Below, one piece after another: positions 1-13,211 of a DNA stretch of 64,000 nt. The DNA lies in assembly GCF_028453695.1 (NCBI RefSeq), contig NC_135780.1, forward strand, positions 13,980,376-14,044,375, written 5' to 3'. A model generated the notes under the pieces. That model saw only the letters and a program-made list of their open reading frames with translations, had not been told where the DNA came from and searched no databases. This stretch comes from Augochlora pura. Its lineage: Eukaryota; Arthropoda; Insecta; Hymenoptera; Halictidae. Every line of letters starts with the position of its first letter. Position 1 is the first letter of the stretch. Both the position numbers and the translations under genes were made by a program.

Positions 1-744
1 AAACGGAAGCAAAGCGACGCAACGGGGATGTCCCGAGATCGTAAATTCAGAATCACCTGGTCTGGGTGAGCATTTTGGCGAAGAGCGGAAGAGAACGCGA
101 GAGAAAGGAAGCAAGTCCTGCGACACGCAAAGAGAACCTGCCGGTGAACCACGCAACCCCGAGGCCACCAAACGCGAAACTAAGTCAAGTACGATAGCGT
201 TCGCGGGCTTTGCGCAACGGCCAGCCTCCGAGCGGGGTTTATTTCTAACCCGTGTGATTCGGCCCTCTGAAAATAACAGTCGACTCGCCCAATGACGACT
301 AGATCGCTGATTCATCAACCTGCAACCGGTCAACATCGCTGTGCTCGACCAACGGGAATCGATACAAACACATCGAAACAACCGGTGCAAAATGGACCGG
401 CGCAAGGTGGCTAATTATGCCGATGGATTCTCTGGAGTGTCTAGAGCCAGACGGTGCTACCTTCTTCGAAAAGGGTGACCACCCTCTTACGCTTTCGAGA
501 TCGTTAATTCGAACGGTGTTATCAAAAACGCAAATTACTGACACAGACATCTCTTTTTACGGTTCTATAAAAATCTACTACAATTTAAAAGTCCACAAAG
601 ATCTACGAGTCAAACGTTTAATGAAAATTCATTACAATTTAATTTAAAAATGACGAATTATAGTAGATATTTAATAGATATCTACTGTAATTTAATATTT
701 CTATTTTTATTTATTTTCTAGAATTTTGTAGAAAGTTTACTTAC
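1..744. other. Presumed intron of the Zasp-family gene; no exon recognised
   Basis: This stretch lies 3' of the ZM-motif exon, so for the leftward-reading gene it is probably intron. Positions 1-560 are noticeably more GC-rich than 560-740, which is AT-rich with short inverted TA-rich words. I saw no second exon with both splice sites and a recognisable protein motif on either strand. Open frames at about 299-550 (minus) and 417-647 (plus) have no recognisable domain. Confidence 0.5.
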
Positions 745-892
745 CCGACTGCACCGTTAGACAAAACTTGTGTCTGCCTGTCCAATGTTTCTTGTATCGT
801 TTGTGGTGAATACAGATTAATAGGCGAATTGAACTGCTTGTTCACCAACATTGCCCTTTGCGTGGACATATTGCCGTTCTGTCGGATTAGTT
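745..892 (-). CDS. Internal exon of a Zasp-family PDZ/LIM protein (ZM motif), partial gene
   Basis: Read on the minus strand, this exon encodes about 49 residues centred on VNKQFNSPINLYSPQTIQ, which matches the ZASP-like (ZM) motif of Zasp/ALP-Enigma proteins. These scaffolds bind alpha-actinin at muscle Z-discs and integrin adhesion sites. The donor is gtaagt directly left of 745. The most likely acceptor is the AG at 893-894, since an in-frame TGA (894-896) excludes a coding extension past it. A second AG at 901-902 would make the first ATG (869) a start codon. PDZ and LIM exons were not found here; LIM exons should lie left of position 1. Zasp66 and Zasp52 cannot be told apart from this piece. 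The family call is firm; the exact 5' boundary is less so. Confidence 0.75.
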
Positions 893-3800
893 CTCAGGCA
901 CTAGAATATAACAGAAAATTAGATCGTTAGAAAAATTGTAATATATTCAAAGCCGCTCATTCTTACGTGTTTAACATTTAAAAATTGATTAACTCCTAAA
1001 AGAGAGCATAGAAATATTTCCTTTCTTCTCTGTAAGTCGATTTCGGTATGAATCACGTCGAGACATACATCTCATTAAATACGCGAGGATAGACGGCGAT
1101 TTTGGCAACTTTGAATCCGTGATTATCTCGAAACTATCGCAAAGGGTATCGCGATATCCTTCGAGAAACGGGGTCAGCACGGCGCAAACAAATAAGGAAT
1201 TAGTATAATTACCTTTGGCAACCGAGCATAATCTCGTGCAAATCATTCGACTAATCGAACATTAATTCAACGTCGTTGATCGTTAATCCCGAGACAGCAA
1301 CAAATCTTTCGTCTTTGACTTTCAGAGCACTGCCAAAAACTAATTGCTACTTGCATGTAGCTACATGTTCTGACTAACTCGAGAATAATTCGGAAAATTA
1401 ATGAGAGTAGTATATTGTTATATCCTTATATTCTTATCACTGTATCGATTAATATAATTATAAAATATGCTACGAGTAAAGAAGTTTACCAAAATATTTC
1501 ACGTAGGAACATTGTTACAATTTCAATGATCGTAAAAGAGTACTTGACATACCAGTATTTTTTACTGGTTTCACAGTTCCAGTCTTAGCAAATGCGTAAA
1601 AAAAAATACGATGCGAAGGAAAACCGATTTTCGATCTTATGTAAGTTACATTGAAGGCGCACACTGTTTTTAAGTAGCATGTCTTATCTGGCGGTGTGAC
1701 TCACAGGTGGTTATTCCGGTGTCATTATTTAAGAAACCTTAACTGAAAAATGAATTATCGAAGGCCATTCTTATTGGAGGTAATACCTAATTCAACCGTA
1801 AGTCTGCCGGTCGTCGTGTGATCGCCGATAGAATACAAGGAAACCGTAATATATTGGAAAATTAATTTATTATAATTTAACTTAACAAACACCAGCAACA
1901 CTTTCTAAAGAAGAAATTAGAAACGAGTCGTGTTGACCCGGCTGGCAATCGCAGCGTCACACTTCCGAGAAGATAATGAAGATGCAAAAGAAAAATGACT
2001 TTTTCTATTTGAATAAGTCTCGTTAGAGTGCTCCATTGTTTTTGTCTCCTTTATACCCGAGCATATTTCTTGGCACGGTTTTCGGAAGAACGAAGCGAAA
2101 CGGCCGAGTGACCGGCTCTCAGATTCGTATATCGAATAACCAAACATTCATAAACGATCCCGAGACATCATCGGCACGATGATTCGTAACCCACTTCTCC
2201 GACTTGTTTGTTCTTCGTCACTGTACAGCATCCGATCTATTTCGTGAGTCATCGTTAATCATGGTATCTGTGTGTGCGTACACAAAATCTCGCATCTCCG
2301 ATCCCCTTTATATCGGCTTCCAAGTGTAAAGTACTTGGTCCAACTATTTCTGCTCGGAACACGAAAATAACTACGAGTTCCTGTACAAATACGTAAACTA
2401 TTGCTATAATCTTTTCATGATTTTTATCGAAAACAAAATCTCCGTTCTTTTTCAGATTCGTGCATACTTGTACCACAAATTTGTCAACGTGTAGCGAAGC
2501 CTAAACTTATAATTCGTACAGTGTCTACGCAACGCCCCATACATACGCTACATTCGTAATGTAGGTACAAAGAAATTTTTATTACAATACAATAACGATT
2601 AAAGTCCGCCTCTTGGAAGGAGCATTTAAAAAAGGGAACTCGACCGAATGTTGCAACTAATTGAATGAAAGTGCAACGCGAATTACGCGCCGTTTTTCTC
2701 CGTCGACTTCCGATAGAAAGTAGAAGCAGGAATTGAAACGCTTCGAATCGATCTCGTGGAGAGGTTTGCAAATGTTACATCGGAGAGAATTTCTTTTTTC
2801 TTTTTATTTTTTCGAGCTGGCACGTGCCTCGAATTTCCAACGATCCTGTAACACGAGCACCGTCCAAATACCAATGAAACTTGGAATAGATTATCCGCGT
2901 TACATAAATGAGGGACGATCACACGAAAACACGGATCCACACGGCTCGTATCTCCGAGACTAATCGTCGCGCGAATCTTTCGAAAGGTTTGGCCGGGTTT
3001 CCGGGAACCGTCGAATCCACGATTCCGCTGTAATCTAATACGACCCAGAAGTACGATGGTTCTCGGGTCATGAGGTAGAAGGGGAGAAGATGTAGAAGAT
3101 TTTGCGGACGATGTAGGTATATTCGGAGGAATTTCGTAGCGAAAATAACCGCGGTAGACTACCGGTGGCTGCAGGGACGCGTCAGATAGAATCCGAAAGT
3201 TTCATAAGATAGGCGCGCGCTTCACGGCTTCGTTTTTCGATGCTTCCACGTTTCCGGTCGACGGGCACCAGGGGTTGGAATAACAGTTACAAAACCGAGG
3301 AAAACTGGCATAACTCTTGCAAATGGATCGCGGATCTTTCTGCGAAAAGAAAAAGGAATCTTTAATGTTTAAATATTGCTGACAAAAGAATAGAATTTGA
3401 TTCTGACTAGGAATAAATTGGAAGGGTGAATCGAGAGGGGTGAAATTGGAACTGCGAAATTGTCAAACTGTGAAACTAATACATCGTCTGACATTTAGTT
3501 GCCGCCTGAAAAGTCTACTGATAATATAATATAATATTCAAGAAACAAGGATTTCAACCGCTTGGTTCTTTTACAAGATATGTTGTCATTCAGCTATTGT
3601 TATATACCGAATAGTTAAGAATTAATAAATAAATGAGCAAGTCATCGCTCAGTTTAATATAACGGATGTTTCGGCAATAATAACACGGCTAAAAATTTTT
3701 GGCTACAATTTGTATCGCGACTGGCTTCCTCAAGCGTCTGCTAATATCGCGTATTGTCGTCACTCGACTAGAAATAATAATGCTGGATGATGTAGTTTTG

Positions 3801-6119
3801 TTTGCCACGTGTGACGTATAATCGAATATAAATTACTGCACGGTTCTCTTTTCGACGAGGTTGAATGCAGCAAGCATCGCGAATGAACGTTTCCGCATAC
3901 CAAACAATACGTATGTCGCTTCTAGTTGCTACTAAGTCTGCTCATTCTACATAAATACACGTTTAATAGAAATAATTATATAAAGAACAGTAAAATTAAA
4001 TTTATATCATCTTGAGCAGAAACGTGCAGCAAATTTTTAAACTTAATTTCAGCCAAAGATTCTCGACTAATATATTCATAACGTTTCCTGACGCACTTTA
4101 ATAATATATAATAGTTATTAATAATATGTAGTCATAATAATAGTTGTTGGCTGATTTAATGTTACAACAACGCGTTCTCAACTAGAAGTACGTACTTGCG
4201 AAACGTTGTTAACCCTTGCTCAATCGATATCAAGTACATTTGGTGCTGCCTCGTCTACTAATAATACTTAATTCGTGATAACAGTATTGCTTCTAACAGT
4301 GTTATCATTAATTATACGAGATTATAATATATTTATAATTATACTATATTATAAATATATATTAATTTTAGGTACAGAATATTACAAAGAATGTGCATGT
4401 AAATACAGATGGAAAAATAATTCGGTATGAAACTTCCGTGCGTGCTTTTAAACGTGACTACGCATGCCTGTCCATTGTCGACTATATCTACTTGCAATTA
4501 GTACCGACAATAGAGATGGTAATACGGTATTATCTGATTCACATTGACCTTACCATTTCTTACTAAAATAAACTGTATTTGAATACCGATAACGACCAGC
4601 TATGCTATGCCGTTTCAAAGATTGCAAATCTTGCAAAAAAAACTGAACAACCGAAGCAATCGTTAAATGCGATTCGCAACACTCATTTTACAATCAACAA
4701 AATATCGTAACATGTACGTTAATAAAAGGTAGAATAAAAGGATCATTAGTGTGTTTAATTCTCACTGGATCGATTAGATTTTTAGTAGGCACGACTTACT
4801 GTAGTGGAATTATGATATGAAAAGGACTATACATTTTCGTACTTTATTCTTTGCGATGCAATACATTTCTGGAATGTTTATTCTATTTAAATATATATAT
4901 ATAGTATACGTTTTCTGCGGGTATATAAAAATTAAAAATATAACAATGTCGAGCTAAGTCGTGGACCCTATCCTGACGCGGATAACATTGCTAATGTCGA
5001 TAACGGTTTCGGTGGAGAGTTACCAACGACCGCTTCGTGAACCAATCGTAACTGGATATACAATTGTTGATACATCCAGAGGATTTCGTAATCCCGTATT
5101 ACCAACAGTCTCTTTCAGCAGAAGTCGAGAGAGCTCGTGGGGGGAAAAGGGACGCAGGCCATTCTCGAGAAAATAAAGCGTAACGCGGAAGGAAAATAAA
5201 TCTCCGACGGTCGATCCTCGCGGGACGTCGGCGTATACAAGGGATCAAAAAGTTTTCGTACGCGCCACACTCCCACCCCCGTTAACAGGATTCGTTTTTG
5301 CAGCTGTTCTTCGTTTTTTATGTCACGCCTTTTATACATCGCTTTATTTGCGCGGTATAATCTCCGCGGAATTTATGTTCGGTGACTGAACCCCTACAAC
5401 TGTTGAGATACATACAAACATACATACATTTATCGTATAATAGCAATATATTAATAATATTCTCGTTTGTGTTCAAGCTCTATTGATATCATGCAGCGGA
5501 ACGCAAAGCCGTTTGCCGAAGTTTGAGGTAAAGAAAAATGCCAAACGTAACTTGTTATCTTTTCAAGTCCAACGTTAATATTTGCATACTCTTCAGTCGG
5601 TGTGATAACCGCGCTTGGCCGAAGTTTATACATAGCGATACCGTATAGTGAATCAAAATATGTGAAATTCTGGTTTATCGATTTTGTTTGTTTGTCCAAA
5701 GATAAAACATTGAAGAAATGTTACTATATACTATTGTAGACCGTTATAAATCGATTACCAAAACTCTGATAGCTGTAACAAGTTTTCACATCTTTCGGTA
5801 AAAATTTGAATGAGCTTTTATCGTTTTTATTAAAACCTCGAATGGATGGAAACAATTTTGGTTTTTTAAACAGACTTGCCTAGACAATTATCTTTATGAA
5901 ATAGAAGAGGATGTGGCACGTGAAGTACGCGCGAACCGTATTGTCATTGATGCCAGGTAAAATCGTCTGGCTAAAATTATTATAGATAAAATGATTCATC
6001 ATCGTCGTAACCGAAAATGTTAACAGCCGCGATAAATTTCGAACGGGCTTCAATGAAATCCATTGCACGATACTTTGAAATGTCATCACCTTGAAATTTA
6101 TATTAGCATGCCCGCGTAT

Positions 6120-6168
<49 letters not shown>

Positions 6169-6550
6169 AACTTAACTGAACCATCCTTTTCAAAAATATC
6201 TAGGAAAACAATTGTAACGCGAACAAGGTGAACAGCAAAATTGTGCTGAACTATCTGCGCTAATTACTACATTACCGCTATTGTGCGCTAGTTATAATCA
6301 ATCTCACCTCTCACTCTTTCAAAGTATATGAAATACAAAAAGACAATAAGCTGCTAAAAATGCAAGAAGCTGCTCATATAATTGATGTTAAAAATATCAT
6401 AAAACGATGAGCTTTCCTTAGAAAAAATGTCGTGACAATAATTTCAAAAGAAAATTACATCGAGTCTCCTTTGGGTTAAGTGTCGAGATAATTACACTCC
6501 CAATTGCACTTTGAACGCTCAACGAATTCGAGACGAGCACGATGGTTTGT
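893..6550. other. Long non-coding stretch upstream of the ZM exon
   Basis: No exon with a recognisable domain was found on either strand. The sequence alternates between very AT-rich parts (about 3340-4960 and 5350-6100) and moderately GC-rich parts (about 2100-3330 and 4950-5350). It is probably 5' intron and regulatory sequence of the Zasp-family gene, but this rests only on position. A PDZ exon (expected to encode a WGFR-like motif) was looked for and not seen. Confidence 0.5.
6122..6165. repeat. (TC)n microsatellite
   Basis: An essentially perfect run of about 22 TC dinucleotides on the plus strand (GA on the minus strand). It sits in the gene-free stretch and is a simple tandem repeat likely to vary in length between individuals. 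Confidence 0.97.
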
Positions 6551-7233
6551 CTAGTTCTTCTTGAGAACTGTTATGGTAAAAAAAGAGAACGGTGTCCAAT
6601 AACGCGCGCATAAAGAAAACGAATTGTATCGTCCTTGACGCGCGCGAGTGTTAAACACTTCGGAATAGTTTTGTATTGGTTCGTAACGCGTGTCATCCCC
6701 CGAGATGCTGGATGGAGATGGTCGGAGACGCGTGCAGTATAAAAACAAGACGAACACAAACCACGAACACCTACCTTTACGTCCGAACGCAAGGCACGCG
6801 GGTTTCTCGGGTGGCGAAACACACTGGACTCGGAAAAGCGAAAGCACCGGAGTACCAGCAACAGAGAAGCACCCCCTCCCAATCGGAAGAGCCGTCGAAT
6901 CGCTCTCCTTTCCTCGTAGCTCAGTTATTTTTGATCCCCACCCCTCGCCAATCTCAACATCCGACAGCTTTCCTGGCAAATGTGGGAAATTCGTTTTTGC
7001 GCTTCCTGAAATTCTCTTTTGGACAATTGTTGACCACCCTCCAACTGACTGCACTGCTTGACCGTGACACCAGAATAATTCGTCCCGTTTCACACCACGC
7101 TGCACCACTAGAATTTATAGAAATGCTTGTTACTATTTGGCCCCAACCGCGAACACTTGAACGCAATCAAACTTACATAATTTTTCCTTATTTTATTCGA
7201 TTATTTCGCAGAAAAAGTGTCGCGCATCGATAG
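6551..7233. other. GC-richer island with overlapping antisense ORFs, function unknown
   Basis: About 680 bp stands out from its AT-rich surroundings by base composition. Frames of 185 codons are open on both strands (6551-7108 minus and 6676-7233 plus) and overlap heavily. Neither resembles a known family, and neither has splice signals that make a convincing exon. A TATAAAA word lies at about 6738 on the plus strand. The most economical reading is a promoter or 5' UTR island, possibly of an alternative Zasp-family transcript, with ORFs caused by the lower AT content. A lineage-specific small gene is not excluded. Confidence 0.35.
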
Positions 7234-9399
7234 CTGACATCGAAATTAATAGAAAATTATTCGAGAACGCGTAGCGATGTCCGTTCTGCTCCAACAGCGT
7301 TCGTAATTGATAACATTTTATGAAATCCATCGTATCCTCTTACGCTATCTGAAACAAAATATTGTCGTAAGGAAGATGTTCAGTTAGTCAAACAAATCTC
7401 TGGGCACGCTTTAAAACAGAATACATTTTTTAATCAAATTAGTTCATACGGTTCGATTTAGTATAATTGTACAAAAATTATATTTAAAATGTTCATTAGA
7501 GGTTCAGATGGAAATATTGTAGCAACCTAACTCATCTAAGTTCTTGGGAAAAAAGCAGTAGATATTCGGTGAAATAGTATTAACGTTAGTAACATTGATT
7601 TGATTTTCTTGTGGTAAAATATATGATCGCGGCCGCCACACATGCGCGACACTGATACCGAACGTGTTAATGTTAGTCGCACAGGGGTTAATCAAGTCAC
7701 GATTCTCTGCTTTATCAATCATTGATACATTCGGCAGATAAACCGAAGTACTTAGCACGGAAGAAATCTATAAATACATTGAGATGCTTGCTGCATTGTT
7801 AACTGCTATCGAATAAATGCATATTGTCGATAACAAACTTCCGGGGGGCAGAGATTGTTACGTTTTGAACATACAATATACATTCGGATGGTGTTTCAGG
7901 AATTGTCGAAGTAGAATTTCTATCGATTCGGTAATTTATGTAGCACAGAATTGTTGATATAGAATTTTTGTTACTCCGGTAAATTACTTAGCAGAATATT
8001 GTCAATATATTGTATATAGTATTTCTATCGTACTGATAATTTACTTAGCAAAGGCTCGGAGAAGAACCAAGATAATGTTCGGACGAAATATCATACATAA
8101 ATCGCAAGGTTTAGTGTTTGATATTTATCACTTCCCTCCGGCAGTATATTTAGGAAATTTCAAATTCTGATGAAATGTAAACTAGACAATAGCGTGTTTC
8201 TAAATCGAGCGGAACCTCCTGCATCTGAAATAATATATATAAATATTACAGAATAAGTTATTAATATACGTAACGTTGAAAAAAAAATATACATTTTTTC
8301 AGTTAACATTACATATATATTAATTATTATAATAATTATATCAATACAATAACTCATATGCATATCTTAATATACAACTCCTAGTACAATGTTAAACAGT
8401 TGTCTATGAAAGCAAAATTCATAAATAAATGTATACTCCATTGTTGGTGCATAGTTAGTTATACAGATAAAATAAATTTCTTTTAATCGGGAACTTTTTA
8501 TTTTTAACTTAAGATCGACTCAAGTTTAAAATACTTATGATCCATATTTATGTTTAATTTAATATAAACCTAACAGGTTTGGCGTAAATTTATCTTAGAC
8601 CCAATTTTCCTCCAAATTAACTACATTTTCAGTATGTTAAATATGTTCAACGTGCAGTATCTTACCAAAAGAGTAGTCAGATAACCAAAATTCTGTTGAC
8701 GTGTTGCGGATACAGGCAAGTAGAACGTGTTATAACTATTACGAAATCGATACATTTTCTTGGAAACAATCGTATTAGTTCTTCTACTTTTTGTAGATGT
8801 AGCAATCGCTACAAAGGGACGACAATGCTGTTTACCTATCATCCCTGCAAGTTGACAATATCTGTTTCAGTCGATATACGATAATAATACATTGCAAAGT
8901 TCTCCCAATAGAGGTTATTAGAAAACGTAATGTCCATACATAAGATCACAAATACGAAACGATAGATTTACTGCAATTGCCTTTTGTCTCCCCTCCGAAT
9001 GAATTCCATTTGAAAGATAAACGAGGTTGACAGTATCTAATAAACTTGAAGGAGACTCGGAGAGATTCGAATATACCGCAATGGCAGCAGTTGGAAATCC
9101 ATTTCCCGCCGTTGGGAAGAATGGAAAATCAATAATAGTGACCGGCCTTACCGACTTTGCGATGATGAAGACCCTAAAACTGTTGTCCGTCTTGCTTCCT
9201 CCGAAGCGTTCCTCCCATTCCTGTACAACTCGGTTCTCCATCTTTACCAAACAGCAGCGCCACACGTTTGCCATTGGCCAACCGCCGCCGCCATTATAGA
9301 TTCCGTTGTGAGTGACCGAGTCCCGTTCTCTACGCTCTCTTAAGTGTTTCTCGGACGCCAACAGTTAAATAAATTCGTGACAAGCGTGAAAAAGGTGAG
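7234..9399. promoter_or_regulatory. Intergenic stretch ending in the zinc-finger gene promoter and 5' UTR
   Basis: From 7234 to about 8960 the DNA is AT-rich and I recognise nothing in it. From about 9000 to 9399 it becomes GC-richer and promoter-like. A CCATTGGCCA word near 9272 contains a CCAAT box in one orientation, and GCCGCCAT near 9288 matches the YY1/Pho consensus often found around insect housekeeping start sites. The start codon of the zinc-finger gene follows about 100 bp later. The exact transcription start cannot be read from sequence alone. Confidence 0.45.
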
Positions 9400-11817
9400 A
9401 TGAAGACGTACAGCAGGAAAAAGGGCGATAGCCCTAGCAACGTAATTATTCACGTGAACGAGCTGTGCCGACTGTGCCTGGCAAAGGAGGAGGAGATGGT
9501 GCCGATTTATGACGACGAAACTATTCCCTTATCTCTTCGAATAATGGCTTGCGTTAATTTGGAGGCAAGTATCAATGTTTCTTCGACCATAACGCGAGAC
9601 GAGCCGACCTACGTAGCTGCATTTCGCGCAGATGCTCGTAGTTTATCGAAAATAGGAATCTAGTTTATCTCTCTGTGTGATTGTCTTTCTTTCGTCTCCC
9701 CCTCCCTTGAGATTCGATTGTGTTGGAAGCGTCGGTTATACATGTGTGTAACCGAAATGATTCTTACTACACTGATCAAAGCAACTACCGGCCTTACCGA
9801 GTTATCGACTTTGTGCCTGACGCCACCGTCTTCGCTTTCGTTACAGGAATCACAGACCTGACATAGGATAAACTTAACAATCAATGCATTTTTCTGTCCC
9901 ATGCTCGCGGTCCTCTAGACCTTGTTATAGTTTTCAAGTCAAATGCAACGTTACCGATCAATTACCAATTCTGGATATAATTAGCACAAATAGAGCATCC
10001 ATACATCCCCTTCCAGGTTGGATATCCCTAATATGTCGCAGCGGGAAAACCACATCTGTTGATTACGTTCAAATGCTCATAAAGGTTATTGTAAAAAAAC
10101 GTCACTGAAGAAATATATTCTGTTCACTGTGTTGAATGTATAATAATTGTTTACATGTTTGTACCTTTTCCGAAGGTCGTTTTACACGCATTGTTATCAC
10201 ACTATCCAATATAGAAAAAAATATTTCTGTAAGGAGTTCGATAGATTGCCTGTTATTTAAATACAATTTAATTTATAATTTAAATACAATTGAGAAAATA
10301 AGGGATAAATAATACAAGTAATAATGTTTTCTTTTAAAGGTTTTCGAAGAAGATGGTCTCCCAAACATGATCTGTCATCCGTGCAAATATCAATTAGAAA
10401 AATCATACCAATTCAAGAAAAAGTGTGAAGCTGCCGATGCAAAGCTTCGAAAACATATGAAATTAATACAACAGTTAACAGGACAAGATGAAGAAGGAGA
10501 AAATCAAGACAACTATAGAGAAGAATTGAAAGATGGTTCTCATAGTGGAAAATCCAAACAAGTTAAACAATTGTTAGCTGATTTAGTATCAACTAAAGCT
10601 GAAAGTGGACAGGCAGATGGAGATCCAATCGAAGTTACAGAAGAAGAACTTGTTGGTGGCTACATTTTAGGTATTAATAATATTTTCATTATGTACAGAC
10701 ACAACTTTCACTTCTATTCAACTTAATACAATGCATAAGATTTAATATAATAAGTAACATTCAATTTTGTATGGCATCAACTACATATGTACTATTACTA
10801 CTGTATTATAGGAATGAATTCTGAAAATTTGGAAATGGAAGAACCTATGTCAGAAGATCCAGAAAATATTACATTGGTACCTGCTGAAGAACGTACTGCT
10901 AAAGCACGTTGTACAATATATACAAACCGTATTAAACAGGAACAGGAATCCGAAGATGAAGCAGAAGAAGTACAGAGAGCAATTGCAAATGCTGACCACA
11001 AAAATGTTTATATGATGGAAGTTACCAGTAACAATTCTGGCCAAGGAGAATCAATGAAGTTGCAACCCATTTCAGATACCATAGGTAATTACTTTACTCA
11101 ATTTTCGAACAAATAAAAGTTATACAAAGAAATTCTATTCCTATATATATTGCTTCTTTATAGTTGAAGCCAGTGAAGAATTGAAGGTATTTAAATGCGA
11201 TAAATGTCCGAAAGCATTTACTCGGAGAATAATGCTAAAGAGTCATCAGTCTGTTCATTCTACACAAAGGGGCTATACGTGTCAAGCCTGTGAAAAATGG
11301 TTCCCTACAAGATCAGCTTTAGTGAGACATGAACGTACTCACACAGGTAAATAAAATAATTGTACCATAAATACATAATTTATATTGGAAAATTGTTACG
11401 TTTGTTACAAGCATTCTTCGTTTTCTCAAATTATAATTTGTTATAGGTGAAAAACCATTTGGTTGTAACATTTGTCACCGAGCATTTGCCCAGAAAGAAA
11501 TTTTACTTCGTCATTTGATGACACATTCTGGACAGAAACCCTTCCAGTGTCAACACTGTGACAAGAGCTTCACTCAACGTGAAGCATTGAAGGTGCACAT
11601 GAGGAGACATCAAAAACTTGATCCGAATGATATTCAGTTGCATCATTGTCAACTCTGCCCTAAAGCCTTTTGTCATGCATCTGGACTTAGTAGACATTTA
11701 GTTACACATACTGGAAGAACGTATAAATGTATAGAATGTGAAAAATCATTTACTGATAAAAGTTCATTGTTAAGGCACAGTCGCATCCATGCACCGAAAA
11801 AGATATTAACAAATTAA
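9400..11817 (+). CDS. ZAD-type C2H2 zinc-finger protein (six fingers)
   Basis: Five coding exons, 9400-9564, 10340-10670, 10812-11084, 11164-11346 and 11447-11817, give a 440-residue protein. The N-terminus is a ZAD, the insect zinc-finger-associated dimerisation domain. Its four zinc ligands are visible: C23 and C26 (ELCRLC) in exon 1, C67 and C70 (MICHPC) in exon 2. An acidic, Glu/Gln-rich linker (about 75-260) follows. Six C2H2 fingers fill residues about 266-432, with TGEKPF-type linkers. ZAD fingers are a large, lineage-expanded insect family of DNA-binding nuclear regulators, so no specific target can be assigned. Intron 1 needs a GC-AG donor at 9565. ATG 9400 is the first Met of the open frame. 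Domain identity is certain; orthology is not. Confidence 0.93.
9565..10339 (+). other. Intron 1 of the ZAD zinc-finger gene with a GC donor
   Basis: This 775-bp intron separates the two halves of the ZAD domain. It starts GCAAGT after GAG, the usual form of a GC-AG donor, and ends AAAG at 10339. Using the nearby GTATCA as donor instead would throw the second cysteine pair out of frame. The first half (to about 10030) is GC-richer and holds a 14-bp word also present upstream of the gene at 9141; the second half is AT-rich. Confidence 0.8.
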
Positions 11818-13211
11818 TTTTGTTTATAACTATAAAAAGGAAATCGATCAGCATTCATTTAACCCTTTGAGTACAAAGTACTTTGGCCACTGAATGACAT
11901 GATGGAGTATCCTGTAGAATTCTTTTTCTTTTTTTTTTTTTATTACATATTGTATAGAAACATCAGTTATCTATCTATATAACACAGGGTTAAGTTTTTC
12001 ATATAAGAAATATATGAATATCGTAATTTGTATTTCGACAATCATGATAATTTGATTAGATCTATATACCTTTATAGTATTCAAAGGGTTGATAAAAAAA
12101 CATTTTTCAAGAATTTGTTGTATAATATACATCACTGATTTTATTTTTTAATCTAATGTATAGCACGTCATATCTAATATTAATTATGCATTATTAATTC
12201 ATTTAGTAATTACAACTATAAACTTACATACTCTAACTATAAGTACTTCATTTTCATTTGATATATATATTCAGTGTCAAAATTAACATTATTATACTGA
12301 TTTATACTATACGTAAGTACATGTTTCATTAGGAATCATTGTTTACACAAATTTTACAGTAAAATGTGCAATAATTGAGTATCTGATATTATATATCCAT
12401 AAACTATTTTGACGTTTAAGTACAATGTATTTCGGTAAAATAACAAAAATCAGCAACAGTATTCTTCTATAGAGAAACGCTTTTTTTTACAAAAGTTAAA
12501 TTCTTATATATATTTTCGCGATATTTGTATTATATACAATTATATGTACTTCTGTGTATATAATGATGACCATTCTAGCAAGAGACTCCCTTGTATTGTA
12601 GTAATTCGACCTTAGTCTCCCAATCCTAATTATAACTTCTCTTGACCAACCTTTATTTTTAAAGAACGATGCTTTTTATCCAATTTTCATAATGCGTGTT
12701 GCAATAATGAACACTTCTAATTGAACCATTTACAACGAAGATTAACAATAAGAAACCCCGTCAAACTACGCAAAAGCTACGTCAAACAGAAATCAACAAA
12801 CGATTTACAAAGCTAAACTCACCCGTTGCCGCTCGGAAGGGAATATGGGTCACGATTCGCAATGTCCGGTGCACTGACCACGTACAATGTTCAGCTGATC
12901 TCGGGTCGATGAACACACCGATCAAGGGATATTAGATATAGATCTCGACGACCGCGTTTTCGGATCACAATTCCTCGTGAATAAAAATTTACTATCACAT
13001 CCTGCATATAGGCGCGGAAACCGATTAATTAATATTAGTGCTACGAAAGTTTTTCTTTATCTTGAGTTGCGTCAGGTAATTTTGTTTAAACATTAGATAG
13101 CAAAACAGACAATAGAGTACTAGAAGATAAAGCTATTTTGTTTGCAAATATAGTATCGAAATCTCCGCGGTGAAAATTGCAAGTCGAATATCGCGCCGCT
13201 GGTATTCAAAT
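11818..13211. other. 3' UTR of the zinc-finger gene and spacer
   Basis: AT-rich, with no ORF or recognisable gene from the stop codon to about 12800; part is presumably the zinc-finger 3' UTR. From about 12800 to 13000 the composition rises (a segment around 12830-12970 looks more like promoter or exon DNA), but I could not link it to a gene. Confidence 0.5.

Noticed and set aside
6551..7233. Two 185-codon antisense ORFs as protein genes
   Set aside because: Neither has a recognisable domain, codon pattern or splice context. Mutually overlapping frames in a GC-richer island are expected by chance. Kept as an island of unknown function.
8918..9361. 147-codon minus-strand ORF beside the zinc-finger promoter
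   Set aside because: No domain, and it runs antisense across a promoter-like CCAAT/YY1 segment. Most likely chance.
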